Shown here: positions 22,003 to 22,905 of the stretch, in pieces | Numbering within the stretch: position 1 is the first letter of the stretch | Layout: every line of letters begins with the position of its first letter | Assembly: GCA_035282925.1 (NCBI GenBank) | Contig: DATEUW010000014.1 | Span: 1-22,905, forward strand | Direction: 5' to 3' | Length of the DNA: 22,905 nucleotides | Source of the DNA: ASMP01 sp035282925 | GTDB lineage: Archaea > Nanobdellota > Nanobdellia > Pacearchaeales > GW2011-AR1 | Notes under the pieces: model-generated | The model's database searches: none | What the model saw: the letters and a program-made list of their open reading frames with translations, nothing else | Told to the model about the DNA's origin: nothing | Made by a program: the position numbers and the translations under genes

Positions 22003-22905
22003 ACTTGTTTTTTAATCCGAATGCCGTGTGAATGTGCAGTCCCTGGAGCTCCTCAACCAAAAGCTTGAAGGCATAGGAAACCTCCACGCTTTCCACTTCC
22101 TCTGAATTACATATTGGACAAACTGTTTTGTTCCTTATGTTGTCTTCTATAGCAAGAGCTCCGCATCTCGTGCATACGTGAAGAAGGACCTTGTCGGAGT
22201 CATATCTTTCTTTCAAGAGAAGCGAGGCTCCGTGGGCAACGATTGCCTGCTGCTCCATTTCCCCAAGCCTTAAAGCTCCTCCTCTCGCCCTGCCTTCAAC
22301 AGGCTGCCTTGTCAAAAGCGCAATTTTACCAGATGCTCTTCCGTGAAGCTTGTTGCCAACCATATATTTCAACTTTAGGTAGTAAAGATTTCCGATAAAT
22401 ATCTTTGCCTGCATTTTATTTCCTGTCACTCCGGAATACATGGTCTCTTTTCCGTCGTACCTGAAGCCGAGCTCTTTCAGCTGCTCTTCCAGCTCTTTTT
22501 TATCAGCTCCTGAAAAAGCTGTTCCGTCCATTACCTCTCCCTTCAGGCAGCCGACTTTTCCCGCAAGCAGTTCCAGAAGATAGCCTACAGTCATTCTGCT
22601 CGGAAGCCCGTGAGGATTGAACATAACATCCGGCCTGATGCCTTTTGATGTAAAGGGCACATCTTCTTCATCCACTACGAGCCCTATGACTCCTTTCTGT
22701 CCATGGGAAGTTGCAAATTTGTCTCCCAGTTCGGGAATTCTCTGATCACGAGTTTTTACCTGGACTATCTTGTTGCCGTCGTCGTCTTCTGTTATGAGAA
22801 CAGCTTCAACTATTCCTTTCTCTTCCTGTTTCATGCTTACAGAGGATTCTTTCTTTGTCCTTACAGAAATTTCCCTTGCCTCTGAGAGGAATTTTGGCGG
22901 AGAGA
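21995..22905 (-). CDS. rpoB: RNA polymerase second-largest subunit, C-terminal part (5' partial)
   Basis: The frame stays open to the right edge, so the window holds about the last 302 residues. Recognisable RpoB blocks in order are SPPKFLSEA at the edge, RIPELGDKFATSHGQKGVIG (hybrid-binding region), the GIRPDVMFNPHGLPSRMTVG block, KLHGRASGKIALLTRQPVEG, and GGALRLGEMEQQAIVAHGAS. A C-terminal zinc ribbon follows (CTRC, then CPIC), and the end is GLHIHTAFGLKNKYE. This subunit forms the active-centre cleft with RpoA. Whether the gene is a single rpoB or the B' half of a split pair cannot be told from this window. The stop overlaps the small downstream gene. Confidence 0.97.
   Translation of the reverse strand, partial: SPPKFLSEAREISVRTKKESSVSMKQEEKGIVEAVLITEDDDGNKIVQVKTRDQRIPELGDKFATSHGQKGVIGLVVDEEDVPFTSKGIRPDVMFNPHGLPSRMTVGYLLELLAGKVGCLKGEVMDGTAFSGADKKELEEQLKELGFRYDGKETMYSGVTGNKMQAKIFIGNLYYLKLKYMVGNKLHGRASGKIALLTRQPVEGRARGGALRLGEMEQQAIVAHGASLLLKERYDSDKVLLHVCTRCGALAIEDNIRNKTVCPICNSEEVESVEVSYAFKLLVEELQGLHIHTAFGLKNKYE

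Noticed and set aside
1..22905. tRNA, rRNA, CRISPR array, transposase
   Set aside because: All intergenic gaps were read on both strands; none shows a cloverleaf, rRNA signature, regularly spaced repeats or transposase motifs.

Overview
The window comes from an archaeal chromosome. RNA polymerase subunits, NusA, uS12, uS7, EF-2 and EF-1A are all of archaeal type, primase is the archaeal TOPRIM-type DnaG, and almost every gene sits behind an archaeal TATA box. A short DnaG, many small lineage-restricted proteins, an S-layer-type envelope protein and the EF-2 P-loop variant suggest a DPANN archaeon, perhaps of the Woesearchaeota/Pacearchaeota group. That placement is inference; no 16S gene is present. 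No tRNA, rRNA, CRISPR array or recognisable insertion sequence was seen, and no gene-free gap exceeds 300 bases.

Layout. Bases 1-1790 hold the C-terminal half of an SMC ATPase that carries a Rad50-like CPVC zinc hook where the hinge is expected. Next come a small unknown gene, divergent pcm, an XRE-type regulator, a secreted membrane-anchored S-layer-like protein, a DnaQ-like exonuclease and DnaG. Bases 6370-9682 form an accessory, AT-rich block: two overlapping small unknowns divergent from a TrmB regulator, a TPR-like helical protein, and three small orphans. From 9728 to the right edge lies a dispersed archaeal 'str' cluster read leftward: rpoB, orphan, rpoA, two membrane-protein genes, nusA, rps12, rps7, orphan, a saccharopine-dehydrogenase-like gene on the other strand, fusA, a PAP2 phosphatase and tuf.

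How it works together. The right half is the transcription/translation core: the large RNA polymerase subunits, NusA, two small-subunit ribosomal proteins and the two elongation GTPases. It is broken up by unrelated genes, and about 18 genes have a TATA box centred roughly 21-30 nt before the start codon. They are therefore probably transcribed singly as leaderless or near-leaderless mRNAs. The clearest Shine-Dalgarno sites precede trmB and the small gene at 6564, which lies inside an operon.

Most notable points: the SMC/zinc-hook chimera; an unsplit RNA polymerase A subunit; a His in place of the P-loop Asp in EF-2; a 19-bp promoter element repeated at identical spacing before two unrelated small genes; and an orphan gene wedged between rpoB and rpoA.
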